A DNA stretch of 64,000 nucleotides from Paracyclopina nana (GCA_019096065.1 JAGUCH010000004.1:9362001-9426000); one strand, 5' to 3'; counted from the stretch's first letter, positions 34,190 through 46,770 are shown. Program-made: numbers and translations. The notes: a model not told the origin generated them from the sequence alone.

Positions 34190-35110
34190 TATAATAAATG
34201 ATGTCCACGGTTGCAAATAGATGACTTTTGATAACGGGTTAACGGTCCAATGCTTTGCAAAAAATGGACACTACTTGATGAAACTCGATGAATATGGAAA
34301 TCAGCTGATGATTGTTTCGTCATAACGAAAATAACGAAAATTGCCCAAAAAACCTCTAAAATGGCCATTATAAATATAAAACTGAATATTTTGGAAAACA
34401 GCTGATCCTTGGCTTGCTTGCAGAAATTCGAAAACAGCCAATTCGTGTTGAAGCTTGAAAACGGTTTAAAATAGCATATAACGGCCAATAAACGCTAATA
34501 ACGGCTCATGCAATTAGAAACTTGAAAACGACTTTAAAACTCGAATTATGACAAAAGTTGTTGGAAAATGCCAATTCTTGTTGAAGCTCGAAAACGGCCA
34601 ATTCGTGTTGAAACTTGAAAACGGTTAAAGATTGCGGATAACGGCAAAAGTCGCTGAAAAATCAAAATTGACAATTCTTGTTGAAACTTGAAATCGACCA
34701 ATGACAATGGCTGAAAAACGGCTTTTAAAAAAACACAGAAAATGCCAAAAATTGATGAAAACGGCCAATTCTTGATGAAACTTGAAAATGGCGAAAGATA
34801 ATGGAAAACGGCTCATGGATTTCAAAAACATTTATAAAATAACATATTTTACCTTACAAGTGTGGAAAACGGCTAAGGCTTCTTGGACTCTGAAACGGGC
34901 ATGATTGAACTTGGATAACGGCTTCTCAACACGAATTTAACGACTTGTGAACTTAAAAAAAACGGCTGGAGAATGGAGACACCAAAAAACAGCTGAAGCT
35001 TGTTGAAACATGAAATCAGCTGAGGCTTTTTGAACACGCCAATTCACGTTGAAAACAGCTGATTTTTGAAGAAAACGGCTTTGAATGTGAAATAACGAAT
35101 AACGGCTTTT
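34190..35110. repeat. Degenerate repeat (cttgaaaacggccaattcgtgttgaaa)
   Basis: Loose tandem variants of about 30-50 bp built on aaaacggccaattc and ttgaaacttgaaa. No genes. Confidence 0.7.
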
Positions 35111-37090
35111 CATTTCAACTATTGAATGAATGCACTAATTTGAGAACTACCATTAACAGAAAAGGCCACTTTTTCACAAAAAAACAAAAAAAAAACATTT
35201 ATTTGATGTAATTTGATTTTTTTTCAAGCAAAACCAAAACTTATTTTGGAAGCAAAAAGTATTTTTTTAAAATCATGGATGTAGCAGATGAGCTGGGCCT
35301 AAAATAAGAAAAATGGGGGGAAATCAATGATTTTCTCCACCCTCATGCATTATTGTAGCAAAAGATCTTTGCTAGTTTAGCAAAAGTCTGGTGTGGAGTT
35401 CATTACAAGGGAAGAGAGCTAATGCAGAATTTTTGCCCTAAGGAAAAGTGTGTATATAGTGATGTAGTGGGAGGGGAATTAGCAGCAAGCTTTCTGCTTT
35501 TGCTGCTACAAATATGTCAATGTTGATACATTGGACTCTCATACTATAAATAGACTGAATCCTAGCTTTTTCATGTTCAGAATAGATTAGTTGAGTTTTT
35601 AAGGGAGCTTGAAAAGTAAGAAATTTTCTTATATGCATTGATTTCTTCATTGAAAAGCTGGGAGAGTTTTTCATAGAAAAAGTTTGCTAGGCTTGAGTTT
35701 AGAGGAAACATGCATAAAATAAGGTATGTTTAAAGGGTCAAAATACACATATTTGTATTTCACAGCAAAGCTGAGAAACGCAGCTGTGAAGGAGTACTTT
35801 AAAATATGAATTATTCTTTCAACGCGACATTTGCTCCTTGATAGTTAATATGGCTAAACTTTGTAATACTTGGTACTAGAGAAAAAAGAGTCTAATAAAA
35901 AAGTTTTGCAATGGCAAAATACACATTTTTGAACTTAATACATAATCTGAAAAAGACAACAGGAAATGAGTCAGAGTGAAATTTAGTTCAGGCTGACCGC
36001 CCACATTCAAAATGTGAAATTAAGTGATAAAATTAAGGAGGATTCGCATAATTTTGTTGATGTGTCTGGACCCAAAAAAGGAAATGAAGGTTTATGCTAT
36101 TAGCAAATAGGGAAATCAAAGAGTTACAATAAACAGATGTGATGACAGAACTCCTAATGGCTTTCCCAAATCCTCTCATTAGAATAATGTCTTCATTTAC
36201 ACTAAAAGTGACATAGAGAGAATGAAATAAAGAAATAGAACTCAGTGGAATGAATGTGAGGGCCTAAATTCAATTTGCCAATTTCAGGTGAGTTTGCCAA
36301 GATTAATGGAGGCAAAGGAACTTTTTTTTTGCTACTCTGCCAAAATTGAGACCACAAAACTAGGGAATTAGGGAACAATTTGTATACTGCTTTTTTCTGT
36401 GAATTTTATTAAAATTATGCATTTTCAGGCACATAATTTCCAATTAAAAAATAATTTGATAAACTTGCAAATCCCAATTCTGTGAAAAAACAGTTTAAAC
36501 ACAAATTAGCAGATTTCACAGTTTTTTATTTGATTTTCTAATAATTTTGTTTTTGTATGCCAAAATGTTGGGGCTTCTCAGTGATTGTTGTACTTTAGAA
36601 AATGTACTGCTCTTCTAATCCTGACCAGGAGACGGATTTCCATCAACACCAAATGCTATGTAATAATATGTCATAAATAATTAGTTTATGCTTCATCTCA
36701 CCCTCATTTCCCCCTTTCCATTTTTCCCTATTACTGAGATATTTCTGATCAAAACACATGTCAAAAAATCCATTATAAAGGTGACGCCATGTTGTCATCC
36801 AAACAAAGCTGAATTAAGTCAAAAAATTATGTTTTTACCCCCAAAAAATATTTATTAACAGAGCTTTTGTTGTTGTGCTCACGTGGTATTAATGATTGGC
36901 AAATGGGTGAAATCCAGATTCCATTAAAAGGCCATATGGCCACTCACCCCGGTGCATGTGCACTCTGATGATGCGGTCAGTCTGCGGCCATTTTGCATCC
37001 ATTACCTTTCTCCACCCTCACTCAGCAACCGCATTAATTGAGCACAGAGTTGTTTGGAATATTGGAAAATGATGTCTGTTTTATTTATGG
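35111..37090. other. Gene-free AT-rich DNA
   Basis: About 2 kb of unique intergenic sequence. The longest frame (78 codons, minus, 35438) has no domain. Confidence 0.55.
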
Positions 37091-37690
37091 AGTTTCAAAT
37101 TTAAAAAATCGCTGTGCTCAGTGTGCTCATCAGGGATAAAGGTGTGCTCAGCGCGCTAATGCTGATTTGTGCTCAGCGTTTGATTAAAATCGTGCTCAGC
37201 ATTCCTTTGTGTTATGCCCAATAAGCTTTTGAATGTTGATTTGCGCTCAGAGCACTTTCAATCACTTGATTGAGCACAGAGCACTTTCTAATGTTTAACT
37301 GTGCTCAATACACACTTTAAGGGTTAATTGTGCTCATTTCAAATGCTAGGATTTTTCTCAGTACCCATTTTGTGCCCAAATTGTGCTCGAAACACTTTGA
37401 AGCTTTGTCTATAGTGCTAAGCACACTTTAAAAGTTGAATTGTGCTCAGCACACACTCAAATGTTGTCTTGTTGAATTGTGCTCAGTGCACTAACAATTA
37501 TTTTCAAGTGCTAAATTGTGCTCATGGCACTTTCAAATGTTGAACTGTGCACTTCTAATAAGAAAAAGAGACTCTAAAAAGCATGTCGCATTTATGGCAA
37601 ATTAGTGCTCAGAGAGCTGCTCAGTAATATGTCAAGGCTTTTTAAGCCAATTTGTGCTCAATTTTTTACAATGTTCAAATTATTTGAAAC
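37091..37690. repeat. Degenerate 35-45-bp repeat (attgtgctcagcacactttcaaatgtt)
   Basis: About fifteen loose units around gtgctcag and cactttcaaatgttgaa. Confidence 0.75.
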
Positions 37691-38028
37691 ATTTTTTTTT
37701 TTGCTTTTCTTTCAAATGCCTGACAATGGCCTTATCATTCTGAGCACGATTACTTAGCTCTAATGAAACATCTAATTTGTGAGGAAATGGGCAGAGTTTA
37801 ATCTAAGTAATTGCTGCATCATGACTGTTTCATTTCTGGCTCTTTTTTCTCTCAATGTGCTGATGAAAAGAGTTCCTACTATTTCCCCCAAAAGTCTCAA
37901 CTTTGGGCTTTAGAGGTATTTTTTGTAGCTTAGCTTTGGGGCTTTCAGTTGTAGTCTTTTTTTGGCTTTAAAAATTGTTTGATCTTCATGGGCAAGAAAA
38001 AGCGGAAATATTTGGTGTTCCAGTTTTA

Positions 38029-38046
38029 GCAGCGCCCCCTAGCGCC
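38029..38046 (-). promoter_or_regulatory. CTCF-like motif
   Basis: The minus strand reads gcgctagggggcgctgct, close to the CTCF core (C-C-x-x-x-AGGGGGCGC). It stands about 60 bp from the 3' end of a tRNA gene. Motif resemblance only. Confidence 0.35.
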
Positions 38047-38094
38047 GCTACGGGCCTAAAACAAAGCTTACTCCAAGCAACCAAGTATTGCGAG

Positions 38095-38101
38095 AAAAAA
38101 A
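38095..38101 (-). terminator. Pol III terminator of tRNA-Cys
   Basis: A run of seven T on the minus strand, four bases past the tRNA 3' end. Confidence 0.85.
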
Positions 38102-38104
38102 TTC

Positions 38105-38176
38105 AGGGGGCACACGGATTTGAACCATGGACCTATCGGACTGCAGCCGATTGCTCTACCACTGAGCTATACCCCC
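38105..38176 (-). tRNA. tRNA-Cys (GCA)
   Basis: A 72-nt intronless tRNA gene on the minus strand. The acceptor stem GGGGGTA pairs with TGCCCCC. Box A is TAGCTCAGTGGTAGAGC, and the anticodon arm TCGG-CTGCAGT-CCGA puts GCA at 34-36. Box B is GGTTCAAATCC. The discriminator base is U, as expected for tRNA-Cys. All four stems form, so unlike the SINE heads in this window it should be functional. Confidence 0.95.
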
Positions 38177-38600
38177 AACTCTGAAAGCAACTAAATACAA
38201 ATTCAATATTATCCTCAAGGTTTTTAAATTCTTTTTATTCCACCCATGAGTTTTGCATTTTTTTAAGTGTATATTTTGACCTTGTGATCATTGACGTCAA
38301 CAGACTGATCTTGTTTGATTAATAGAGTAAATACCTTGAGTAAGGTCTCTTATCAGCTTCACTTTAGCATATGTTGCATTAAAAATGGCTGAAACTTTAT
38401 TTACTTTTTTATAAACAACGCATAAGTCAGCAAAAGATACTTTTGCTCGTTTTTCCAGCTTTGGCCTGATATTTTTGCATGCTTTTTGCACTATGTTTTC
38501 TCCTCTTTGCGAGCTACTTCCATTCCCTAAGATTTATCCAAAGACAACTAAAAGAAGCATTGTCATATTTTTTCAAGTGTATTTCAGTTGAAATGTGATC
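38177..38600. other. Spacer between tRNA-Cys and the kinase gene
   Basis: Unique AT-rich DNA, no genes seen. Confidence 0.5.
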
Positions 38601-38615
38601 ACTACAACATTAAGA

Positions 38616-38621
38616 TTTATT
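38616..38621 (-). promoter_or_regulatory. Polyadenylation signal of the RCC1-kinase gene
   Basis: AATAAA on the minus strand, about 46 bases past the stop codon. Confidence 0.65.
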
Positions 38622-38666
38622 TTCAAGAGTCAAGTTAAAAAATTTGTTTCTTCATCATCATTGCAC

Positions 38667-40858
38667 CTAGTTTATTGGGCACTGAAGCCCAACCAGCTCC
38701 CTAGCTTCAGGACGATCTTTAGGGTTTGCGCTGAGCATTTTTTGGATGAGCTTATCCAGTTCATCTTCCACATTCTGTCCATTGCTCAAAGCATTGATGT
38801 ACTCAATACACTTTTGAGAGTAGCCATAGTCTTTCATGAGCAACGTCAATATGACACCTGCAGCATAGATGTCAATTTTGTTATTATACATTTTTCCATT
38901 CTTCTGCTCTGGGCTCATGAAGAACAGTGTGCCAGCAAAGGTACGAGCATATCTGCTTTGCTCCAGGGCTCTGGCCAAGCCGAAATCCCCAATCTTCACT
39001 TGGCCCTCTTTGCCAATGAAGATATTGGCTGGTTTGAGATCCCTGAAAGTGTAAGCAAATCATTGGGTTGGAAACTTCATTCTGGAACTGTAAAGAAGTA
39101 CCTGTGAATGATCTTCTTTGCATGGATGTAGGCTAGGCCAGTGCATAGTTGGCCAAAATACTCCCATGATTGCTTGGGGTTCTTTTTCTTGCTGTCGATG
39201 TATTCTTCAAGGGTTCCATTTGGACATAGCTCAGTGGCTATGAAAAGGTAGGTGGCTCCCTTTGTGAATGTGACCTCATCGTCTGATTCATTAGGGTTGA
39301 TTTTCATTGAGATCTGAGCAGCCTTCAGCTTTCGCAACCAGGCTGCAACAAAAAGTGGATCATTTTCATGATAGTGAGCACTGGTCTAAACTTTGGTCAC
39401 CTTCATCCACTTTCTCAGACCATCCCGTATAATATTTGAGGACATTGACATGACTCAAAGTCCTCAGGATTTCAATCTCCCCCAAAGCTTGGTCCCTTTC
39501 ATCCACTTTCCCTGCATGAAGCTTTGTAATTTTCACCGCCTGCAATTGCCCATCCTTCTTGAATTTGGCCTTCACAACTGACCCAAAGGCACCAGCTCCA
39601 AGCCATGAAATTGGGTTCCAAAGTAGGAAAAAGTAGGATGAAGACTCACTAGGGCATACAAATAACATCATTTGCTTATAAATAAGGTATAGTTGATGAG
39701 CTGTTACCTTGCTTGGTGCTCACTTGTGCCACTAGAAGTGAATATGATTGCCTTGGGATACATTGACAATTTTTCATTTGAATGGAAGTAGAAAACCTCT
39801 GGCAGACTCTTGAACTGAGTTTCAGTCGGTGTGAGGATCTCTCCTCCTTTGCATCGACCCCAAACATAAGTTTGGTTTGATTGATTGAGAGCAGCTGACA
39901 TCTCTGAATTCCAATTTGTCTCTATTGCAGTGAATCTTGTATTTTTGTCACCAATCCTTGTTGGCACTGAGGAATTTTCTGTACTTCCATTGCCCAATTG
40001 TCCATAAAAATTCCATCCCCAACTATAAAGCCATCCCATATCAGACAAGGCCAGCACAAGACAAACTCCACAACACACTGAGACAATTTTGGTGTGTCTC
40101 AGTGCTTTGATGATTGCAGGAGTGGACTGATCCTCATTGTTTCCATGACCAAGCTGGCCATAATCTGAATTTCCAAATGATAGAATTCTGCCATCATTCA
40201 GGAGAATGATTGAGAAATTGCATCCACAAGATATCTGTTGAGCATGACACCCTTCAGGTATAAATTGGATTTTTTGGGGGACTTTGGAATAATTTCGGGA
40301 TCCATCCCCAAGTTGGCCTTCGTCATTTCTTCCCCAAGCAAAGACTTCACCCGAGTCTGTGAGAGCCAAGCTGCAAAATAAACATCATTGCAAACAAATT
40401 GCAAATGAACACATTTCAAGGACTATTTACCTATGCCAATAACCACAAGCAATAGAGGTTACCATTTTGCCTCTGAGTGGACCTTCAATTGGCATTGGAG
40501 TCAATCCATCAATTTTGGTTTCACGACCTAATTGTCCACGATGATTTTTACCCCATGAATAGATGGTTCCATCTTGTGTCAGGGCCAATGCAAAGTCATC
40601 TCCAAAACTGATCTCCACCACTTGTTTGTGGCTCAGAGCGGGGACTTTTCTTGGATTTGTGGCTGGTTGGGTATGGCCAACTCCATGTTGGCCATATTTA
40701 TTGCTCCCAATTGCAAAGACTTCATCTTCATTTGTGACAGTTATGGCCCCTTCACCTCCAAATTCTCTGTAAACCCACACTGATTTCACTTTGGCCAAAA
40801 AGTCAAATTCAACATTGGCAAAAACAGGCCAAGTTTTCAGCTCTAATGGACTTTCCAT
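38667..40858 (-). CDS. RCC1-repeat protein with C-terminal protein kinase domain
   Basis: Five exons on minus (40858-40431, 40370-39708, 39648-39401, 39342-39102, 39042-38667), separated by GT-AG introns of 58-60 bp with matching phases, encode 651 residues. The start ATG has G at -3 and +4. Residues 1 to about 330 form about five or six RCC1 propeller repeats (NKYGQHGVG, NHRGQLGRE, NDEGQLGDG, SDYGQLGHG, NFYGQLGNG). The kinase follows: P-loop GAGAFGSV at 381-388, ATP lysine AVK at 403, HRDLKPAN with catalytic D528, DFG at 546-548, then GTLFFMSPEQ. All key residues are present, so it should be active. LKYYTGWSE, an insert before ATELC, and the GTLFFMSPEQ and DIYAAGVIL segments resemble eIF2-alpha kinases (PERK/GCN2) more than NEKs. 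NEK8 and NEK9 have the kinase first and RCC1 after; here the order is reversed. Substrate unknown. Confidence 0.9.
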
Positions 40859-41430
40859 CTCGGAACTTATTCAATCAGAGCAAAATCACAACTGAGCAAT
40901 TCAAAGCTAAGCGCAAATCCGAGTCCACAAATCTTATCAATTTCGCCCTGATATTTTTTTCTCACATTTTAAAGCGGTGACCAGCTGTTTTTTTGTGTTT
41001 ACTTTGTCCAAATACAATTTAAATTTAAAAAATTACAAATTAAATTATTTAAAATTGGCTTTAATTTGCTTTTTATTGGCGTGATTAAAGGTCAAAATTC
41101 ATTAGAAGCAGATGACGAGGGCCTAAACTAACTGATAATTTGCAGCTGCTTGTCTACATAAAAGTGGCCCTAGTCAACTGTTAAATAATGTGGCAATTTG
41201 ATAATTTCGTAATTTCATTACCTTAAGTATTATGGTAGCTTTAAGGATTTAAGCCAAAAAAGTTTTGGCAGTTGTTTGAGCTGATTTTTCACACTCAGTG
41301 AGTTGAGAGTTCGATCCCTAAGTCAATCTGAGTGGTGTGTCCCAAAAAACTTGGCTCACTCTCCCTATCGATGGCTTGCAGTAAATTGTAGATTTGTGTC
41401 ACGGATACAGAGTTGTAATTCGATCTGTGA
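40859..41430. other. Upstream region of the kinase gene
   Basis: AT-rich, with no clear promoter motif. A box-B-like gttcgatccct lies at about 41310 but without a paired box A. Confidence 0.5.
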
Positions 41431-42900
41431 GCTCGTATATCAAAGCTGAATTACAGTAGTAGCATTTTTCTCGAATACAGCGGTGTATTTTGAAGGTGTA
41501 CTAATACTGCTGTACTAATTCTGTCATCAACTTAGGAATACATAAACAATTCTTGACTCTACCAAATAAAGTGTTACTAGGCAGTTTAAAAAAGTATTTC
41601 ACTAATTAACTCAAAATACATACTTTTGGTAGAACTTAATACAATTACTATAATTGCCAGTTGATAAAATACTGCCAACATTTTGCGGTTTTGTCTAAAA
41701 TAGTACATATGACTTATATATTGTAGAATACAGCACTGTTTCGTGGCAAATACATAAATACACTTGCTTTGTATCAGCCTTGAGATTGAAGGTGAAATAC
41801 ATTCACTATTTGAGCTGTAGTATTTTGACTGACGTTTATTCCGGGGCACACGCTTACAGTGCTACTCTTCTGTATCCATATGTACTCGCAGACCTATATG
41901 TATTTATGAAGAGTGCTTTTAGCGTAGCCTGATCCCCTATCGCTGATCCTGTATTCAAAATACATACTTCGCTTTTTTCACCCTTACAATTTGACAAAAA
42001 GGCAATTTCGCCAAAATCTGGATTCAAGAAAATGCACAAATACTACATTTTAGCTGTATTTCATGTTACACGCTTATAAAAATGTATTTCACATTTAAAT
42101 TGTGTACAAAAATGATAACCTATACTTTTAAAAGAAAAGTATGTTAGGTTATTTAAATTATTGGATGCTGTAAATAGAAAATGTGTGTAAGATACAAAGA
42201 AATACAGTGTCCCCAGAGTAAGTCTTAAAGCAATTAGGGTCATCACTACATCATCGCATTTTGCCCGCAGTTTGCGGTTGGTTAAAGCTTACACTTGTAG
42301 TATTGTATCGGATACAGCACATCAATCATAGGCAGAAATATTGTCAAGGTCGAAAGTAAGCATGTATCGAGTGCATGCGCACTAATTGAATCCAGTTATT
42401 ACATCGATTGAGGAGCATAGCAAAATACACACACTGCAATGTCCGTATCAGAATACATTTAATGCAATACTACGCATCAACAAAGTTTTAATTCTTTTAC
42501 TTTCTCAAAAAAAACTTTATTTTGTAGATTCTACTGTTGAATTGAGCATTTAATGATGCCTTTTTTAAAAAGAAAACTAAAGGAAATGTACGTAAAATAC
42601 AGCTCATCATACAAAATACAGCTGAAATTTCAAAAAATGTAAAATACAGCTCATCATACAAAATACTTTCAAATCGGTCAAGATGGCTAAAAATACATTT
42701 TGGAATCAAATGGCTACACAAGAAATACATAAATCTGTAGATACCTAAAATACAACATAATACATGTTTGTGGAATTACCTAAAATACAACATAGTATAC
42801 ATTTTGTGTAATTACGTAAAATACAGCATAATACATGTTTGTGCTTGCTACATCAAATTCTTTGCAAATACAGTTAAGTCAGTAAAATACAGGTGCACTT
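41431..42900. repeat. Dispersed words aaatacagc / aatacat
   Basis: Many irregularly spaced copies of aaaatacagc and gaatacatt. They become tandem at 42590-42890 (gtaaaatacagctcatcata and cctaaaatacaacataatac). No gene found. Confidence 0.55.
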
Positions 42901-42954
42901 CAAAAAGGCAAACATTAGTATTGAATTTGTTTACATTTCTGTAATGTCCTGAGA

Positions 42955-43170
42955 AGAACGCGAAGCGCGCGCGCTTTTTCCTTGCGTTGAAGCTGACGCG
43001 TGCGCGCGCGCGCGCGTCTTCACTCCGCGCAGCTCAGCTTTCGTTTTTCTTTTTCGTCTCAGTTGAGCTTTTGTCGCGAAAGCGTCGAGTGCAAAACAAA
43101 CGCGAGTGAATTTCGCGGAAAAACAGTGAAAATTCCGCGCGCACCTTCAACAGTTTTAATTAACGGTAAG
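42955..43170 (+). promoter_or_regulatory. CpG-rich candidate promoter with 5' splice donor
   Basis: CpG-dense stretch with two alternating GC tracts (42966 and 43002-43018), then a segment ending ttaacg followed by gtaaga (donor at 43165). It could be a noncoding first exon of a plus-strand gene whose other exons I cannot find, or only a GC-rich island. Confidence 0.3.
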
Positions 43171-43379
43171 AAATGCTCTATTAACCGTTTTTAATGGGTC
43201 TTTAACACCATTTTCAGGTGGCTTAATTACCTTAATTATCTTTTATGCAATTAGAGCATGGAGTTGAGTTTGGACGTCCACTGATTAAATTGCTCAATTA
43301 GGCAAATCGAGCGGAGCGACATTCATTAACGGCCTAGTCGGTTTTTAATGTATTTTTAAAACCAAATATTTCTTTTTGG

Positions 43380-44240
43380 AAATTGCTGACATTGGTCAAA
43401 TTTGCCATTTTGATTTGAGCTTTTTCGCGTCAAATGTGAAATTGTTTTGTTTTTTTTGAAAAGAAAAATTGGTGAAATTTGGCACTTTAATAAACGCTTT
43501 TCTGCCAAGTTTTTATTTACGTCAAATGTGAAATATAACTTTTTTCGTGTAAATTGTTTTTTTTTCCCGTTAAAATTGGGCTTTTTATTGTAAAAAATTA
43601 GGCTTATTTTGATGAAAAATTGGGCTTTTATCTGATGAAATGGGCTTTTTTGGAGATTACAAAGAAAATTACAAAATCGTCAGATTACACACTTTAATTA
43701 GAGATTTTCCGTCAAGTTTTGTTTTTTTCGCGTCAAATGTGAAATTGGGCTTTTTTCGTGAAAGTTTGGCTTTTTTTATAAAACGTAATGTTTTTTAAAG
43801 CAAAATGAGGCTTTACTGAAAGTCAAATGGCGTTATTAAAAGAAAAATTGGGCTAGTTTCAAAGATAATCACAAAATTGGTCAAATTTGGCACTTTTTGC
43901 AGACTTTTTGCTGTTTCGCGTCAAAAAAAGTGAAGTTGGGCTTTTTTGAGCAAAATTGGGCGTTTTTCAAGCAAAACTAGGTCTTTTTTTGCAACACTTT
44001 GGCTTTTTTCTGTTAAAATTGGGGATTTCAAGTCCAATTTAGGTTTAATAAGTATTTTTTTCACAATTGGGCTTAAGAGTCATTTTTGGCTTTTTCTCAT
44101 GAAATTTGGCTTTTTTTAACAGGATTTGGCTTTTTATGTAAAGCAGCACTTTTTTAGCATTTTGGCCACATTTTTTGGCCTTAATTGAGCAATTTTTGTG
44201 GTTTTTGACCTTTTGGCCTTTTTCATTGCTCATTGCATTC
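43380..44240. repeat. Degenerate repeat (gtcaaatgtgaaattgggctttttt)
   Basis: Loose units of about 25-40 bp around aaattgggctttttt and cgcgtcaaatgtgaaa. No genes. Confidence 0.7.
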
Positions 44241-44603
44241 TTTTTTATTATTTACGGCTTATTTCCTGAATGCTAATCGCGAAAAAAGGTCAAGAACGTC
44301 TGGAATTTATTATGGCTTTTTTTCTTTAGGCGGAAAAAAACATTTCACCTTTGTTCCCACAAAAAAATTTGGAGTGCATTTCTTTTTGGAAAAACTCTTA
44401 TATACGCGTCCAAAGTTTCCATTTTGCTATTAAGTCTTGGATTACTCGAGTGAAAACAACTTTCTTACTTTTTTTGTTTTTAATTCATTTTATCAAAGCC
44501 TATAAAAAGATGAAGTGTTGGGGGATTTAAAAATCTGACAGCGCACAGTGGATTATTTCGCCTTTTGTCCCCCCATAAAAACGGCTTTTTAAGAAATAAA
44601 ACT

Positions 44604-44647
44604 AGGTAAAGGCGTCCATAAATGGACAGCGGGGGGCGGGCCTACGG
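44604..44647 (+). repeat. 44-bp dispersed repeat, copy 2
   Basis: One base differs from copies 1 and 3 (ggggggcggg in place of ggagggcggg). Preceded by act, as is copy 3. Confidence 0.85.
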
Positions 44648-44812
44648 TTTTGAGCAAAAGTTTGTACTAATTTTGTACCATCATAACTATTAATTATTTT
44701 TCTCTAACGGCAACCGAAAATCCCTGATAAGGTTTCGATTTCAAAATAGTTCTCAGTTTATTTCTCTTCCAAGGCTACCACATAATAAGCCATTGGAGGG
44801 ACAAACTTTTTC

Positions 44813-44825
44813 GCTAGATGGCGCT
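44813..44825 (+). promoter_or_regulatory. CTCF-like motif gctagatggcgct, first copy
   Basis: The same 13-mer recurs in the same orientation at 45127-45139. It matches the common CTCF variant with AGATGGCGC. Motif resemblance only. Confidence 0.3.
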
Positions 44826-45126
44826 TTTTGGGCAAGTATATTTGGAAAAACTGCCGCGCGCGAAACTTGTCACGTGATCAGGAGCAGCAATTTGATTGGC
44901 TCACCAGCGGAGCCAGGCTAGAAAAAATCGGTTTCAGCAATGAAAAGCTTGGAAATTTGTGTGAGTTGCATATGGTTTTATGGCTTGAAAGGGTGCCATT
45001 TTATCTGTAGATTATGTCATATTAATATAAAGTTTTAAGAATTAGGGCACCAAAAGCCAAAAAATAGCCCATTTGTGATCGCCAATGCAGTGCAGCAATG
45101 TCAAATTTACTTGCTCAAGTTTCCTG

Positions 45127-45139
45127 GCTAGATGGCGCT
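45127..45139 (+). promoter_or_regulatory. CTCF-like motif gctagatggcgct, second copy
   Basis: Identical to 44813-44825, 314 bp downstream, in otherwise unrelated sequence. Confidence 0.3.
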
Positions 45140-45169
45140 GCGATTCTAGCAACTTTTTATTTTTTCTAT

Positions 45170-45530
45170 CCAAGGTTGGTCGATCTAAGGACTACATGTT
45201 CTCATAGTCGATCCAAGAACGGTTTGTATTGTCGATCCAAGTACAGTTCATTTTTCTTATCTAACAAAATTCATGTCAGTCCTGGTCTATCCAAGGACTA
45301 TGTGTTACAACAGTCGATCCAAGGATGATCTGTCTCGTCAATCTGGGGACTGTCCATAGCAGTAGTTGATCCATGGATGATATGTTTTGTCAATACAAGG
45401 CCAGTTTGTCGTAGTCTATCCACAGATGATCCATTGTCGATCCAAGGGTAGGAGTCCATAGAAGCCACAGACCCGCCAAGTGAGCATGTGTTGACTTGGG
45501 TCACTTTATGATGGATCAAAATAGTAGGTC
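45170..45530. repeat. Repeat family with gtcgatccaagga words
   Basis: About ten loose units of 30-40 bp centred on gtcgatccaaggac. Other clusters lie at 46555-46770, 57255-57420 and 58060-58165. At 45600 the array passes into the caaaagttagacccc dispersed repeat. Confidence 0.7.
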
Positions 45531-45764
45531 GAGTCCATCTTTGAATTTCAACCTGGGATTTTTGGTGATTGTTATAGAGAAAAATGAATCCCTATCACCC
45601 TCAACAAAAGTTAGACCCCGTGACAAATCCCTGATAGGTCAGTAATAATTAGAGAACCTCGCAAATAGCTTATTCCAAAAAATTTCTGCAGCCAAGTTTG
45701 ATGAATAATCAATAAATGAATTGTTTCTGATTAACCCTCTCAGTCTTAATTGAAAAGTAACTGT

Positions 45765-46090
45765 CCACATTGGAACTAGTAAATTATTTGGGAGCTCTGT
45801 GTGTATACTTTCAGCAGGCAACCTGAAATTTGGCAAGTGCATTCCTCTCCTCATCGTGCATGATCATTATTGGCGCCATTTCTTGATTTTCCGCCAAATG
45901 ACAGACTTTCATTTTTCTCTGCTCCCAATTAACAAAATGAGCTGAATGTTTTGATTGTGACTCTTATTTTGCCAGGGCTACAATTTGTATTGGCAACTTT
46001 TTCCATGATTCTGATCCCCAAGGGTACTTGTTTATAAGCGTTTTTAGTATATTTGCAATATCTCCAGCAGGCCTTAGCCAAATAAGCTGA
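45765..46090 (+). repeat. Left arm of an inverted-repeat pair
   Basis: Diverged reverse complement of 46865-47295. Landmarks are ccacattggaactagta, gcaacctgaaatttggca, gccagggctacaatttgtat and aagcgtttttagtata. Confidence 0.75.
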
Positions 46091-46554
46091 TCACTGTGAC
46101 AACACTGACTATGCTAGTCTTTCTAATTACATTATTGGACCAATCAAAATCAGGTGCAAATTTGCAATGACCTATCAGAAGTAAGTATTTTGTTGTCGTT
46201 TTCTGTTCTTGCGAAACGAGACAATTTTTTTAAGGGTCGTGTTAAGCATAAAGTTTATCATATTTTGCAAAACAAAATCGCTGCTTCATCTTTTGAGACA
46301 TTTTCCGCGAAGAAGATTATGAAGCAACATTTTAAGCCTACAAAACGATGGGTTTATTGATGAACATATTGAAAAGCTCAATTTTATGGCGGCTTGTACT
46401 TTTGCACCAAGAAAATGTCATGCCGCTCTTACTTCATCTAGCCTCTTAAGATTACACTGTACACATTAAATATACAGAGTAGCTGATCTGGATGAACACT
46501 TTGAAACTGATAATGGGTGGCCATACTTGTATTGCCTAGAACATACAATAGTGT

Positions 46555-46770
46555 CTCTAGATAGACTACAACAGATAGTCCAAAGATTGACAGTAAAAAC
46601 TTAGTCCTTGGATTGACAAAACAGAACTGTCCTTGGATCGACTGCTCTGATGTAGAAGAGTCCTTGGATTGACAGTTAAAACATACAGTCTATGGATGGG
46701 CTAGAAGGATGAACATGATTTGCCACCCCCAAAGATACTATGTTATTCTAGTCTATCCAAGGATGATCAT
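46555..46770. repeat. gtcgatccaagga family, second cluster
   Basis: Units such as tccttggattgacag, mostly in the opposite orientation to 45170-45530, lying in the spacer of the inverted-repeat pair. Confidence 0.65.

Noticed and set aside
41285-41330. tRNA-like head near gttcgatccct
   Set aside because: Only the box B resemblance is present; no box A at the right spacing and no stem pairing.
43000-43194. 64-codon frame as a coding first exon
   Set aside because: It crosses a good splice donor at 43165 and has no domain; a noncoding first exon or CpG island is the safer reading.
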